The notes under the pieces: model-generated
What the model was told of the DNA's origin: nothing
Seen by the model: the letters and a program-made list of their open reading frames with translations, nothing else
The model's database searches: none
Position numbers and translations under genes: made by a program
In this document: positions 8,912 through 18,424 of the stretch, one piece after another
How positions within the stretch are numbered: position 1 is the first letter of the stretch
Layout: the number at the start of each line of letters is the position of its first letter
Source of the DNA: Bacteroides congonensis
Lineage (GTDB): Bacteria > Bacteroidota > Bacteroidia > Bacteroidales > Bacteroidaceae
Assembly (NCBI RefSeq): GCF_900130125.1
Contig: NZ_FQXY01000009.1
Location: forward strand, 1,031,760 to 1,095,759
Length of the DNA stretch: 64,000 nt
Direction: 5' to 3'

Positions 8912-9694
8912 ATGAAAGATATATTATCCGAAATTATAGCCAACAAACGATTTGAAGTAGACCTGCAAAAGCAGGCTATTTCTATCGAACAGTTGCAGGA
9001 AGGTATCAGCGAGGCTCCGGTTATTCGCTCCATGAAACAGGCATTGGCTTCTTCAAAGTCGGGCGTGATTGCAGAATTCAAACGACGTTCTCCGTCTAAA
9101 GGATGGATAAAGCAAGACGCCCGTCCGGAAGAAATTGTTCTCTCCTATGCAACAGCAGGTGCTTCCGCCCTTTCTATCCTCACCGATGAGAAGTTTTTCG
9201 GGGGAAGCCTGAAAGATATTCGTATCGCACGCCCTTTGGTAGAGATTCCTATTCTAAGAAAGGATTTCATCATTGACGAATATCAGCTTTATCAGGCAAA
9301 AATTGTCGGTGCGGATGCAGTGCTTCTTATCGCAGCCGCGCTTGAACAGGAAAGATGTAATGAACTTACAGAGAAGGCACATTCTTTGGGACTGGAAGTT
9401 CTGCTGGAAATCCACAGTCCGGAAGAGTTGTCGTATATTAATGAAAAGATAGATATGGTAGGAATCAACAATCGTAACTTGGGAACTTTCTTCACCGATG
9501 TGGAAAACTCGTTCCGGTTGGCCGGACAACTTCCCCAAGACGCGGTATTGGTATCCGAAAGCGGTATCTCCGATCCTGAAATCGTAAAACGTCTCCGGAC
9601 AGCCGGATTCCGCGGATTCCTGATCGGTGAAACATTTATGAAAACTGAGCAACCGGGAGAAACTTTACAGAATTTCCTGCAAGCCATACAATAA
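8912..9694 (+). CDS. trpC: Indole-3-glycerol-phosphate synthase
   Basis: A 260-residue TIM barrel that closes the indole ring of CdRP. The substrate-binding KRRSPSKGWI motif, the LRKDFIID lysine segment and GINNRNL are all present, with the C-terminal phosphate site ESGISDPE. It is not fused to TrpF, which is the next gene 26 bp downstream. Confidence 0.96.
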   Translation: MKDILSEIIANKRFEVDLQKQAISIEQLQEGISEAPVIRSMKQALASSKSGVIAEFKRRSPSKGWIKQDARPEEIVLSYATAGASALSILTDEKFFGGSLKDIRIARPLVEIPILRKDFIIDEYQLYQAKIVGADAVLLIAAALEQERCNELTEKAHSLGLEVLLEIHSPEELSYINEKIDMVGINNRNLGTFFTDVENSFRLAGQLPQDAVLVSESGISDPEIVKRLRTAGFRGFLIGETFMKTEQPGETLQNFLQAIQ

Positions 9695-9720
9695 ACTAAT
9701 TATTCAAAACGGACAGTCCT

Positions 9721-10350
9721 ATGATCAACGGAAAAATTATCAAAGTATGTGGAATGTGTGAAGCTGAAAACATACGGGATGTAGAATCACTTGAAGGCAT
9801 TGATATGCTGGGATTTATCTTTTATCCCAAATCTCCCCGATATGTCTACGAGCTTCCGGCTTATCTCCCTATCTACACCCGACGTGTCGGAGTTTTTGTG
9901 AATGAAGACAAGCAGATGGTCAGCATGTATGCCGATCGTTTCGGACTGAACTATGTGCAACTGCACGGAACCGAATCACCGGAATACTGCCGGTCATTGC
10001 ATATGGCGGGATTGAAAATCATCAAAGCCTTTTCAATAGCCCGTCCCAAGGATTTGGCAAAGGTATATGAGTATGAAAAGGTCTGCGACTTGTTCCTGTT
10101 CGATACGAAATGCGAACAGTATGGTGGTTCGGGCAATCAGTTCGACTGGAGTATCCTGCACACGTACAACGGGCAGGTACCTTTCTTATTAAGCGGTGGC
10201 ATCAATCCTTACAGTGTCAATGCGCTGAAAGAATTCAAGCATCCCCGACTGGCCGGATATGATCTCAACAGCCGTTTTGAACTAAAACCGGGAAAGAAGG
10301 ATACGGAACGTATCCGGACATTCCTGAATGAACTAAAATCATCATTTTAA
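9721..10350 (+). CDS. trpF: Phosphoribosylanthranilate isomerase
   Basis: A 209-residue beta/alpha barrel catalysing the Amadori rearrangement of PRA to CdRP. The catalytic cysteine lies in KVCGM near the N-terminus, the general acid aspartate is in LFLFDTKCEQYGGSG, and the phosphate site is LLSGGINP. Length is slightly above the minimal family size. It sits 26 bp after trpC and 13 bp before trpA in the same transcript. Confidence 0.94.
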   Translation: MINGKIIKVCGMCEAENIRDVESLEGIDMLGFIFYPKSPRYVYELPAYLPIYTRRVGVFVNEDKQMVSMYADRFGLNYVQLHGTESPEYCRSLHMAGLKIIKAFSIARPKDLAKVYEYEKVCDLFLFDTKCEQYGGSGNQFDWSILHTYNGQVPFLLSGGINPYSVNALKEFKHPRLAGYDLNSRFELKPGKKDTERIRTFLNELKSSF

Positions 10351-10363
10351 ATTTCCAATAATC

Positions 10364-11134
10364 ATGAATAGAATTAATCAACTTTTCAATAGCAATAAGA
10401 AAGATATACTTTCCATTTATTTCTGTGCAGGTGATCCGACATTAGACGGTACTGCCGATGTAATCCGTACACTCGAAAAGCACGGAGTCAGTATGATTGA
10501 AATCGGGATTCCCTTCAGTGATCCGATGGCGGATGGCATTGTTATTCAAAATGCCGCTACCCGGGCACTGCGTAACGGCATGTCCCTGAAACTCCTTTTC
10601 GAACAATTGCGTGATATTCGCAAGGATGTGAAAATACCACTTGTATTTATGGGTTACCTGAATCCGATCATGCAGTTCGGATTTGAGAACTTCTGTCGCC
10701 AATGCATGGAATGTGGTATCGACGGAGTGATTATTCCCGACCTTCCCTTCCGAGATTATCAGGAACAATACCGCATCATCGCCGAACGTTATAACATCAG
10801 AGTTATCATGCTTATCACACCGGAAACCAGCGAAGAGCGTATACGTGAAATCGACGCACATACAGACGGCTTCATCTACATGGTTTCATCCGCAGCAACC
10901 ACCGGAGCACAACAGGACTTTAACGATCAGAAGCGGTCTTACTTCAAAAAGATAGAAGATATGCATCTGAACAATCCATTGATGGTAGGATTCGGTATCT
11001 CGAACAAAGCAACTTTCAAGGCGGCCTGCGAACATGCTTCGGGAGCAATCATCGGTAGCAAATTTGTCACTCTGCTCGAAGAAGAAAAAAATCCGGAGAA
11101 AGCCATTCTCAAATTGAAAGAAGCACTGAAATAA
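10364..11134 (+). CDS. trpA: Tryptophan synthase alpha chain
   Basis: A 256-residue TIM barrel that cleaves indole-3-glycerol phosphate and channels indole to TrpB. Catalytic glutamate and aspartate are in EIGIPFSDPMADG, and the phosphate loops VGFGIS and GAIIGS are intact. It is the last gene of the operon, separated from trpB by five genes although the proteins form one complex. A stem-loop without a clear U tract lies 23 bp downstream. Confidence 0.96.
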   Translation: MNRINQLFNSNKKDILSIYFCAGDPTLDGTADVIRTLEKHGVSMIEIGIPFSDPMADGIVIQNAATRALRNGMSLKLLFEQLRDIRKDVKIPLVFMGYLNPIMQFGFENFCRQCMECGIDGVIIPDLPFRDYQEQYRIIAERYNIRVIMLITPETSEERIREIDAHTDGFIYMVSSAATTGAQQDFNDQKRSYFKKIEDMHLNNPLMVGFGISNKATFKAACEHASGAIIGSKFVTLLEEEKNPEKAILKLKEALK

Positions 11135-11157
11135 ATAAGGATAATCAACAGCAAGCA

Positions 11158-11206
11158 GTTAAAGTAACCGGAACGGATTTGTTCGCACAGCCATCCGGCC
11201 TTTAAC
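11158..11206 (+). other. Stem-loop after trpA
   Basis: GTTAAAG/CTTTAAC outer arms (11158-11164, 11200-11206) and CCGGA/TCCGG inner arms (11168-11172, 11194-11198) fold around a 21-nt loop. No T run follows directly, but GCGCTTTTTCTTTT occurs about 20 bp further on. It may be a processing or termination signal of the trp mRNA. Confidence 0.35.
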
Positions 11207-11378
11207 TACTTACTTTTAAAGACACAGGCGCTTTTTCTTTTAAATCATCAGATAAGTCCGTATAAATATTCAGGTTTAAAACATTTCAATCTAATCTACA
11301 AACAAATTCATCATTTACTATTCATAATATCCAATTAATCGGTATCTTTGTCAGCGTTTTAACAGAAATTCAACGGTT

Positions 11379-12419
11379 ATGAAAGTAGATACTCCCTCTG
11401 TTTTGTTAATTTATACGGGTGGAACTATCGGAATGATAGAAAATCCTGAAACTGGTGCTTTAGAGAATTTCAATTTCGACCATCTGCTCAAGCATGTTCC
11501 CGAACTGAAAAGATTCAACTATCGTATCTCTTCCTATCAATTCGAACCACCTCTCGACTCTTCGGATATGGAGCCTGCTTATTGGGCAAAACTGGTGAAG
11601 ATTATCAATTATAACTACGATTATTTTGATGGTTTTGTTATCCTTCATGGAACGGACACCATGGCTTACACTGCTTCTGCCTTAAGCTTTATGCTCGAGA
11701 ACCTAAGCAAACCTGTTATTCTCACCGGCTCGCAACTTCCTATCGGAACTTTACGGACGGATGGAAAAGAAAATCTCATCACCGCTATTGAAATCGCCGC
11801 TGCCAGGAACCCGGACGGCACTGCCATCGTTCCCGAAGTATGCATATTCTTCGAGAATCACTTGATGCGTGGTAACCGTACTACCAAAATAAACGCGGAA
11901 AACTTTAATGCGTTCCGGTCTTTTAATTACCCGCCACTGGCACGGGTAGGTATTCATATTAAATATGAGCCTAACCTTATCCGTAAGCCCGACCTTACCA
12001 AGCCTTTAAAACCGCATTATCTATTTGACACAAATGTGGTTATACTGACACTTTTTCCCGGTATCCAAGAGAGTATCGTAACTTCTCTCCTACATGTTCC
12101 CGGATTGAAAGCGGTGGTAATGAAAACTTTCGGGTCAGGAAACGCGCCACAAAAAGAGTGGTTTATCCGCCAACTGAAGGAAGCTACCGAACGGGGGATT
12201 ATTATCGTGAACATCACCCAATGTGCTTCAGGAGCGGTAGAGATGGGACGCTATGAGACAGGGATGCATCTGTTGGAAGCGGGTGTCATCAGTGGATACG
12301 ATAGTACCCCTGAATGTGCCATAACCAAACTCATGTTTTTATTGGGACACGGATTATCCAACCAAGACATCCGATACAAAATGAACTCCTGTCTAATAGG
12401 TGAAATCACCAAGCCCTAA
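11379..12419 (+). CDS. ansA: Type I L-asparaginase
   Basis: A 346-residue cytosolic asparaginase with no signal peptide. Both catalytic threonine motifs are present: YTGGTIGM near the N-terminus and HGTDTMAYTASAL in the middle, followed by LTGSQLPIGTLRTDGKEN. Family length is about 335-350. It hydrolyses asparagine to aspartate and ammonia. It is monocistronic, with 244 bp on each side and a strong terminator after it. The absence of a leader peptide argues against the secreted type II enzyme. Confidence 0.93.
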   Translation: MKVDTPSVLLIYTGGTIGMIENPETGALENFNFDHLLKHVPELKRFNYRISSYQFEPPLDSSDMEPAYWAKLVKIINYNYDYFDGFVILHGTDTMAYTASALSFMLENLSKPVILTGSQLPIGTLRTDGKENLITAIEIAAARNPDGTAIVPEVCIFFENHLMRGNRTTKINAENFNAFRSFNYPPLARVGIHIKYEPNLIRKPDLTKPLKPHYLFDTNVVILTLFPGIQESIVTSLLHVPGLKAVVMKTFGSGNAPQKEWFIRQLKEATERGIIIVNITQCASGAVEMGRYETGMHLLEAGVISGYDSTPECAITKLMFLLGHGLSNQDIRYKMNSCLIGEITKP

Positions 12420-12439
12420 GAAATAAACAGATTTAGTAC

Positions 12440-12499
12440 AATCCTCTAACTTTCGTTTTACAGATTCCTGTAAAAGAGAATGTTAGGGGATTTCTTTTG
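12440..12499 (+). terminator. Terminator after asparaginase
   Basis: Two nested stems: AATCCTCTAAC (12440-12450) with GTTAGGGGATT (12482-12492, one G-U pair), and inside it a perfect TTTTACAG/CTGTAAAA hairpin (12456-12463, 12468-12475). TTTCTTTT follows. Confidence 0.75.
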
Positions 12500-12663
12500 T
12501 ATTCATACAGAGCCTTAAACAATCCTAACGTAGCCAAAGTGAAACCAAAACGGAAGTAGAGTTGTTTTCATTACATAAAATAGAGAAAAACACATCTTTA
12601 ATATAAGATATGCGACTATTTTTGTATAAGATTTGGTTACAAACAATCAAGCAATATTACAGT

Positions 12664-15048
12664 ATGATGAAAAAAACAATTCAATTTGTGCCAATCATTG
12701 CTATTGCAATGGCAGGCACTGTGTCCAGTTGTGTCGATTCAGGAAAGGATTTATATGATCCGTCTTATGAAACACCTAACCCAATGGGTGACGGTTTTGC
12801 GGCTCCCGATGGTTTCGATTGGAACATGATGACAACCCAAAATGTATCAGTCGAAGTGAAAGATGAAGAAGGTGGTCTTTATGCTTATTTAGTAGAAATA
12901 TACGCAGATGATCCTCTTGCCAACGAAAGTGCTTCCGCACTTACTACAATGACGGCTGACAAAGGCAATAACTTCAAAGTTACAGCCGCCATCAGTCTAC
13001 TATCAACTCAAAAGGGGATTTACATCAAACAAATCGACCCTAGAGGACGTGAACAGGTATATCAATTCGATGTACCGGAAAACAGTGATAATATGACTTG
13101 TAAACTCTATTATGTAGAATCTGCCGCACAAAATAGAGCGTTGATGAGCCGTGCTGTCGCAACAAGAGGTATTTCTTTTGAAAAACCGGATTATTCTACG
13201 ATACCGGATGGCGCTAAAGAAATTACAGAAATGAGCGGGACTACTTTACTGCGCGATGCATCCTACAAAATCACTTCTGATTATATCGGCACATTCAAAT
13301 TTGATGGATATAATGGTGAGATTGCAACGAAAGTTTATGTAGATGCAAAATGGACTATTCCATCAAATTTTGAATTCCAAAACGGTATCGAAATCATCGT
13401 TATGGACGATGCTAAAATCCAAGCATCAGGAACAATGACATTTATCAGAAATTCTATGTTGACCATTATGGATCAGGGTAGCGTTGCGACTCAAAATATA
13501 TCATTCACGAATGGCGAACCTGCCGCATTAAGAAACTGGGGTACACTGGCAGTAACAAATAATGCTACACTACACTCTGGTGCAGCTCTCTATAATAAAG
13601 GAACAATAACAAGTAAAGACATCTCAATCAATTCTAACACGCAAATTGTTAATGATAATAAGATTGAGCTTGAAGGCGAACTGAATCTTCCTTCTAACTT
13701 CTCATTAGAGAATAACGGAGAGCTTTATGGTAAAAAAATAATCGCCAATTCAGATGCTGTTATTACGAATACTAATATAATGGTATTTGAGACGATGAGC
13801 TTCACTAATACTACCGTCAACAATTCTTGTAGTATGGAAGCTACTACTTCTTTCTATGAAAACGGAGCTACGTTCAACTTCAATCAGGGATACCTCAAAG
13901 CACCCAAGATGGAATTTATGAATGGAACAGTAAACTTGAATGACGGTTCAATGCTAGACGCAACTACAAGCATAGATTTAAAAACTGGTCATGTTATTTT
14001 TTATGGAAAAGGTGAAAATGCTTCTATGATAAAATCTCCGGTAATAACCGGACAAGGTTTCACATATGACGGTAATTTGGCCATTGAATCTGATAACCAT
14101 GTAGAAAAGAACCCATGGTGGAATAATTTCTACATACAGAATGGTGCATATATCACTAAAACAGGAGAATCCAAAACCGTAATCGAAGTTTGTACAGGTA
14201 CTAAGAATAACGGAAACGAAGGTGAAGAACCTAAAGACCCTGACTATCCGATCATAGTAGATGACACTCGTAACTATGCATATTTATTCGAAGACCAATG
14301 GCCGCTATACGGAGATTATGATATGAATGACGTGGTTCTGATTATCAAAGAAAGAAAGATTTCGATTAATAAAGATAATAAGGCGCAGGAGTTTAAACTA
14401 AGTATTGACTTATCGGCTGCCGGAGCAACCAAGAGTATCGGAGCTGCCATCATGCTGGATGGCGTTCCTGCCAGTGCCATCACACAACCGGTAGAGTTCA
14501 GCGACAATTCGCTTATCCAAAACTTCAATGTGAATAATAACCGGATTGAAAATGGACAGGATTATGCGGTGATTCCGTTGTTTGACGATGCACATAGGAC
14601 ATTAGGGCTTAATCGCTACGAACAAATTAATACCATCAAAAACAGTTCAAACAATAAAAGTCCAAAGAATATTAGTTTCACAATTAAATTCAGTAATCCG
14701 ATTTCTGTTGACGAGCTCAACATTAACAAGTTGAATGTTTTCATCTTTGTAGAAGGAAACAGAAACAACCGTAAAGAAATTCACGTTGCCGGTTATCAGC
14801 CAACCAAACTGGCGAATACTGATTTGTTCGGTGGAAATAACGATGACAGCTCTACTTCACGCAAGAGATATTACATCAGTAAAGAGAATCTGGCATGGGG
14901 AATTATGGTTCCGACCGAATTCCAATGGCCTTTGGAATATACGAACATCAAGAACGCCTACTCCCTGTTTGAAAGTTGGGTGACAAGTGGCGGTAGCAAG
15001 AATCAAGATTGGTGGAAGACTTTCGATTCCTCCAAAGTATACAAATAA
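12664..15048 (+). CDS. LruC/DUF4842-domain surface lipoprotein
   Basis: The frame is open from 12610, but a promoter-like TATTTTTG lies at 12617-12624, so the start is taken as the ATG at 12664 (or 12667), giving about 794 residues. The N-terminus MMKKTIQFVPIIAIAMAG ends in a VSSC lipobox, so the product is an envelope lipoprotein. Residues roughly 180-520 are asparagine-rich, short beta-strand repeats resembling a beta-helix or filament. The C-terminal ~240 residues match LruC/DUF4842: YAYLFEDQWPLYGDYDMNDVV, with an acidic calcium-loop-like DYDMND. Its function is unknown; related proteins are abundant surface proteins in Bacteroides. It ends 236 bp before the response regulator and has its own terminator. 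Confidence 0.82.
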   Translation: MMKKTIQFVPIIAIAMAGTVSSCVDSGKDLYDPSYETPNPMGDGFAAPDGFDWNMMTTQNVSVEVKDEEGGLYAYLVEIYADDPLANESASALTTMTADKGNNFKVTAAISLLSTQKGIYIKQIDPRGREQVYQFDVPENSDNMTCKLYYVESAAQNRALMSRAVATRGISFEKPDYSTIPDGAKEITEMSGTTLLRDASYKITSDYIGTFKFDGYNGEIATKVYVDAKWTIPSNFEFQNGIEIIVMDDAKIQASGTMTFIRNSMLTIMDQGSVATQNISFTNGEPAALRNWGTLAVTNNATLHSGAALYNKGTITSKDISINSNTQIVNDNKIELEGELNLPSNFSLENNGELYGKKIIANSDAVITNTNIMVFETMSFTNTTVNNSCSMEATTSFYENGATFNFNQGYLKAPKMEFMNGTVNLNDGSMLDATTSIDLKTGHVIFYGKGENASMIKSPVITGQGFTYDGNLAIESDNHVEKNPWWNNFYIQNGAYITKTGESKTVIEVCTGTKNNGNEGEEPKDPDYPIIVDDTRNYAYLFEDQWPLYGDYDMNDVVLIIKERKISINKDNKAQEFKLSIDLSAAGATKSIGAAIMLDGVPASAITQPVEFSDNSLIQNFNVNNNRIENGQDYAVIPLFDDAHRTLGLNRYEQINTIKNSSNNKSPKNISFTIKFSNPISVDELNINKLNVFIFVEGNRNNRKEIHVAGYQPTKLANTDLFGGNNDDSSTSRKRYYISKENLAWGIMVPTEFQWPLEYTNIKNAYSLFESWVTSGGSKNQDWWKTFDSSKVYK

Positions 15049-15067
15049 AAACTAAACATGATTTGTT

Positions 15068-15107
15068 GACACGGATTTCATAAATAGTGGAGTCCGTGTC
15101 TTTCATT
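15068..15107 (+). terminator. Terminator after the LruC-domain gene
   Basis: GACACGGA (15068-15075) pairs with TCCGTGTC (15093-15100) across a 17-nt loop and is followed by TTTCATT. Confidence 0.7.
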
Positions 15108-15197
15108 AAATTCCCGCCGATTTGCATTTTATAGAGAAAATTATACATATCATGAATTTTAGCTCCCTATATTGAGAGATTATTCTAAAATAATATC

Positions 15198-15230
15198 TAT
15201 ATTTGCACAGCGTCACAAATTTAATGTGAC
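15198..15230 (+). promoter_or_regulatory. Promoter and dyad before the response regulator gene
   Basis: TATATTTG at 15198-15205 is a consensus -7 box. The predicted start near 15212 coincides with an inverted repeat, GTCACA (15212-15217) and TGTGAC (15225-15230), which could be an operator or a 5'-end hairpin of the polysaccharide cluster mRNA. Confidence 0.55.
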
Positions 15231-15284
15231 AGCAAACAAATCTATAAATCAATAACAAAGCAAGCGATAGAAAGGTCTATTCGT

Positions 15285-15650
15285 ATGAAGAAAAAAATAT
15301 TACTAGTCGACGATAAGGCGACAATCGGGAAAGTAGCAGGGGTTTATTTAGGAAAAGATTATGATTTTACCTATTTGGAAGATCCTATTAAAGCTATAGA
15401 ATGGCTTAATGAGGGTAATATGCCCGATCTTATTATTTCGGACATTCGTATGCCCCTCATGATGGGAGATGAATTTTTAAAATACATGAAGAATAATGAG
15501 TTATTCAAGTCAATTCCTATCGTTATGCTGTCTAGCGAAGAGAGTACAACAGAAAGAATCAGATTACTGGAAGAGGGAGCTGAAGACTACATCCTGAAGC
15601 CATTCAATCCTTTGGAACTTAAAATCCGAATAAAAAAGATTATCGACTAA
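15285..15650 (+). CDS. Stand-alone response regulator receiver (CheY-like)
   Basis: A 121-residue receiver with no output domain. The acidic pair Asp9-Asp10 (LLVDDKA), phospho-acceptor Asp53 (ISDIRMP), Ser83/84 (MLSSEES) and Lys105 (LKPFNP) are all in place, so it should be phosphorylatable. It opens a tightly packed cluster with a sugar transferase 15 bp downstream, a GT-like membrane protein and a hexapeptide acyltransferase. This suggests it controls exopolysaccharide production, probably through protein contact with the next gene product, whose N-terminal domain looks like a degenerate receiver; that is inference. No kinase is adjacent. Confidence 0.9.
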   Translation: MKKKILLVDDKATIGKVAGVYLGKDYDFTYLEDPIKAIEWLNEGNMPDLIISDIRMPLMMGDEFLKYMKNNELFKSIPIVMLSSEESTTERIRLLEEGAEDYILKPFNPLELKIRIKKIID

Positions 15651-15665
15651 TACCGGAGCTTCCAC

Positions 15666-16829
15666 ATGCAATATTTTGTTTACATAGGCAAAGATAGTAA
15701 AACAATCGAGCTGTTCTCTAAACTAAGTATAGGGGTATTCTATGCGGCATCGAATTGCAATAAAGCTATCAAAGTACTGGATAAGATACGGGAAAAATAT
15801 GACGCTGCCCTATTTTTTGAGCAGGTAAACCTGTCTAAAGATATTGCTGATATACGCTATATGCGCAAAAAATATCCGGGGCTTTATATGGTACTCGTCA
15901 TTGATTCTTTATCCAAAGAGGAAGCGTCAGAGTATCTCAAAGCCGGAATCAACAATACCATCAAATACGAAACCACACACGAAGCCCTGACTGACTTGTC
16001 AACCTTCCTCAAGCGCAGGAAAGAGCAAAAAATAAAAGCTCTTCAACTCAAAGCGCAAAATATAAACGCTTTCAAGCTGCCATTATGGAAAAGAGCTTTT
16101 GACATATTCTTTTCGGGAATGGCAATACTGTGTCTTTCTCCCCTTTTGATATTTACGGCATTAGCCATCCGGATAGAGAGTAAAGGCCCGATTATCTACA
16201 AATCCAAACGTGTAGGAAGTAATTATCAGATATTCGACTTCCTCAAGTTCCGCTCGATGTACACCGATGCCGACAAGCATCTGAAAGACTTCAACGCTCT
16301 CAACCAATATCAGGAAGAAGAGCAGGACATTTGGGGAGAGGAAGAAGAACCGGAAGCAGAACTTAATGAAAATGCCGACGAAGAAGAAATCCTCCTGATA
16401 TCTGACGACTTCGTTATCACCGAAGAAGATTATATTCACAAGAAATCCAAAGAAAAGAGTAATGCGTTCGTGAAACTGGAGAATGACCCCAGAATCACGA
16501 AAATCGGACGGTTCATTCGTAAATATAGCATTGACGAGTTGCCACAGCTCATTAATATATTGAAGGGGGATATGTCGATAGTAGGCAACCGCCCTCTCCC
16601 ACTCTATGAAGCTGAATTACTGACCAGTGATGAGCATATCGACCGTTTTATGGGACCGGCAGGGCTAACCGGACTCTGGCAGGTGGAGAAAAGAGGGGAA
16701 GCCGGAAAGCTTTCCGCCGAAGAGCGTAAGCAACTGGACATCACCTACGCAAAAACATTCTCTTTTTGGCTGGACATAAAAATCATCCTGAAGACAGTCA
16801 CTGCATTTGTTCAAAAAGAGAACGTATAA
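15666..16829 (+). CDS. Polyprenyl-phosphate sugar-1-phosphate transferase with N-terminal pseudo-receiver
   Basis: A 387-residue protein. Residues about 141-383 form the bacterial sugar transferase domain (WcaJ/PglC type): a membrane hairpin at 143-168, KRVGSNYQIFDFLKFRSM, then the catalytic ITKIGRFIRKYSIDELPQ segment and GNRPLPLYEAE. This enzyme class starts glycan repeat synthesis on undecaprenyl phosphate. Two features are unusual. An insert at about 209-262 is very acidic (EEEEQDIWGEEEE and following). Residues 1-125 have the alternating strand/helix pattern of a CheY receiver, but lack the acidic pair and phosphorylated aspartate. It follows a real receiver gene by 15 bp. Confidence 0.85.
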   Translation: MQYFVYIGKDSKTIELFSKLSIGVFYAASNCNKAIKVLDKIREKYDAALFFEQVNLSKDIADIRYMRKKYPGLYMVLVIDSLSKEEASEYLKAGINNTIKYETTHEALTDLSTFLKRRKEQKIKALQLKAQNINAFKLPLWKRAFDIFFSGMAILCLSPLLIFTALAIRIESKGPIIYKSKRVGSNYQIFDFLKFRSMYTDADKHLKDFNALNQYQEEEQDIWGEEEEPEAELNENADEEEILLISDDFVITEEDYIHKKSKEKSNAFVKLENDPRITKIGRFIRKYSIDELPQLINILKGDMSIVGNRPLPLYEAELLTSDEHIDRFMGPAGLTGLWQVEKRGEAGKLSAEERKQLDITYAKTFSFWLDIKIILKTVTAFVQKENV

Positions 16830-16844
16830 TTCCCCTTTCGGACA

Positions 16845-17789
16845 ATGGACTCTTATATCTACATACTAGATGATTTGGTATTCTTCTTCACAGGAGTTTT
16901 ATTTCTATATCTTTTTATATTGGCAGTGGCGTCGCATTTCAAGCATATCATCTATTCAAAAACCAAGAAGAAGTACCATTGTGCGATTCTTATCCCGGAA
17001 GGTAGTCCACTTATAACCATCTATAAAGAAGAGCCTTACGAGTTTATCACCTATAATGACTTGTACCAACGTATCAACAGTTTGGACAAAGAACAGTATG
17101 ACCTGGTACTTATTCTGTCTGATACAGCCTGTGCCTTGTCACCACGATTGATGGACAAGATATACGATGCCTACGATTCAGGCATACAGGCAATCCAATT
17201 ACATTCAATTACCGAAAACCGCCAAGGCTTTCGAAACCGTTTTCGCATCCTGTGTGATGAAATAAAAAACAGTATTTGCAGAGCAGGAAACACTCAGTTT
17301 GGATTGTCATCCAATTTACTCGGAACCAATATGGCTATTGATTTGGAATGGCTGCAAAAGAATTTGAAAAGTTCCAAAACCAACATTGAGCGGAAGTTAC
17401 TCCGACAGAATATTTATATAGATTACCTGCCGGACGCAATCGTTTACTGCCAGTCCTCCCCTGTCTGCCCTTATCGGAAACGTATCCGGAAGATGGCTTC
17501 CTATCTGCTTCCTTCTTTATTAGAAGGAAACTGGAGTTTCTTTAACCGGATTATACAGCAATTGATACCTTCTCCACTAAAATTGTGTATCTTCGTAGGC
17601 ATTTGGGCTTTATTGATTACAGGATACGACTGGACTTCATCATTTAGTTGGTGGATACTGCTTTTCGGTTTACTAATCACATACAGTTTGGCAATTCCTG
17701 ATTATTTGGTAGAAGATAAGAAGAAGAAAAAACATTCAATATGGAGAAAAAGACACTTAAACAGCGAATTAAAGGAAATCCCGGCTTAA
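16845..17789 (+). CDS. Membrane glycosyltransferase-2-like protein, probably degenerate
   Basis: A 314-residue protein with one N-terminal helix (about 12-32) and two C-terminal helices (about 245-285) around a cytosolic domain. The layout is that of membrane GT2 enzymes: YDLVLILSDTACALSPRLMDKIYDAY resembles the DxD-containing strand but with SDTACAL, and GLSSNLLGTNMAID resembles the acceptor loop. The usual QxxRW signature is not evident, so it may be inactive or diverged. It lies between the initiating sugar transferase (15 bp) and an acyltransferase that overlaps its last 49 bp. A role in surface polysaccharide assembly is inferred from context. Confidence 0.6.
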   Translation: MDSYIYILDDLVFFFTGVLFLYLFILAVASHFKHIIYSKTKKKYHCAILIPEGSPLITIYKEEPYEFITYNDLYQRINSLDKEQYDLVLILSDTACALSPRLMDKIYDAYDSGIQAIQLHSITENRQGFRNRFRILCDEIKNSICRAGNTQFGLSSNLLGTNMAIDLEWLQKNLKSSKTNIERKLLRQNIYIDYLPDAIVYCQSSPVCPYRKRIRKMASYLLPSLLEGNWSFFNRIIQQLIPSPLKLCIFVGIWALLITGYDWTSSFSWWILLFGLLITYSLAIPDYLVEDKKKKKHSIWRKRHLNSELKEIPA

Positions 17790-18388
17790 AGCAAGCAATT
17801 CATCGTTTCATCATGCATCCCGTCAAGACACGCCCTAACTGGTGGATACGTCTTTTCGATTTCATCTATCTGAAACGCGGAAAAGGTTCTGTTATCTACC
17901 GAAGTGTACGCAAAGACCTTCCCCCTTTCAATCGATTCTCTTTAGGAAGATATTCGGTGGTGGAAGACTTCTCCTGTCTTAACAATGCTGTCGGCGATTT
18001 GGCAATCGGGGATTATACCCGTATCGGACTAAGAAATACAATCATAGGTCCCGTTACTATTGGTAATCATGTCAACCTGGCTCAAAATGTAACTGTCACC
18101 GGACTCAACCACAATTATCAGGATGCGGAAAAGATGATTGACGAACAGGGGGTGAGTACACAACCCGTTGTTATCGAGGATGATGTATGGGTAGGCGCCA
18201 ATTCGGTGATTCTTCCGGGCGTCACTTTAGGTAAACATTGCGTAGTGGCTGCCGGAAGTGTAGTCAGTCATTCCGTTCCTCCCTATTCCATATGTGCGGG
18301 ATGCCCTGCTAGAATCATCAAAGCGTACAATTTTGAAACAAAAGAATGGGAGAAAGTAGAGAAAACACCTACTAGTAACCATAAATAA
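17741..18388 (+). CDS. Hexapeptide-repeat (left-handed beta-helix) acyltransferase
   Basis: A 215-residue O-acetyltransferase-like protein. From residue ~75 the sequence has the [LIV]-G-x4 hexapeptide rhythm (IGDYTRIGLRN, IGPVTIGNHVNLAQNVTV), the active-site-type histidine in GLNHNYQD, and the closing VVIEDDVWVGANSVILPG and CVVAAGSVVS turns. The N-terminal 45 residues (LKQRIKGNPGLKQAIHRFIM) look like a membrane-associating segment of sugar acetyltransferases. The start overlaps the preceding gene by 49 bp; a later ATG at 17813 is possible but would remove that conserved-looking segment. It probably acetylates the glycan made by this cluster. Confidence 0.85.
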   Translation: MEKKTLKQRIKGNPGLKQAIHRFIMHPVKTRPNWWIRLFDFIYLKRGKGSVIYRSVRKDLPPFNRFSLGRYSVVEDFSCLNNAVGDLAIGDYTRIGLRNTIIGPVTIGNHVNLAQNVTVTGLNHNYQDAEKMIDEQGVSTQPVVIEDDVWVGANSVILPGVTLGKHCVVAAGSVVSHSVPPYSICAGCPARIIKAYNFETKEWEKVEKTPTSNHK

Positions 18389-18424
18389 TGAGAATAGCTG
18401 CGTAATATACCTTATATAGGTGAT

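Noticed and set aside
15666..18388. A complete capsule locus
   Set aside because: There is no Wzx/Wzy, no UpxY/UpxZ-type regulator and no set of glycosyltransferases; only four genes are present.
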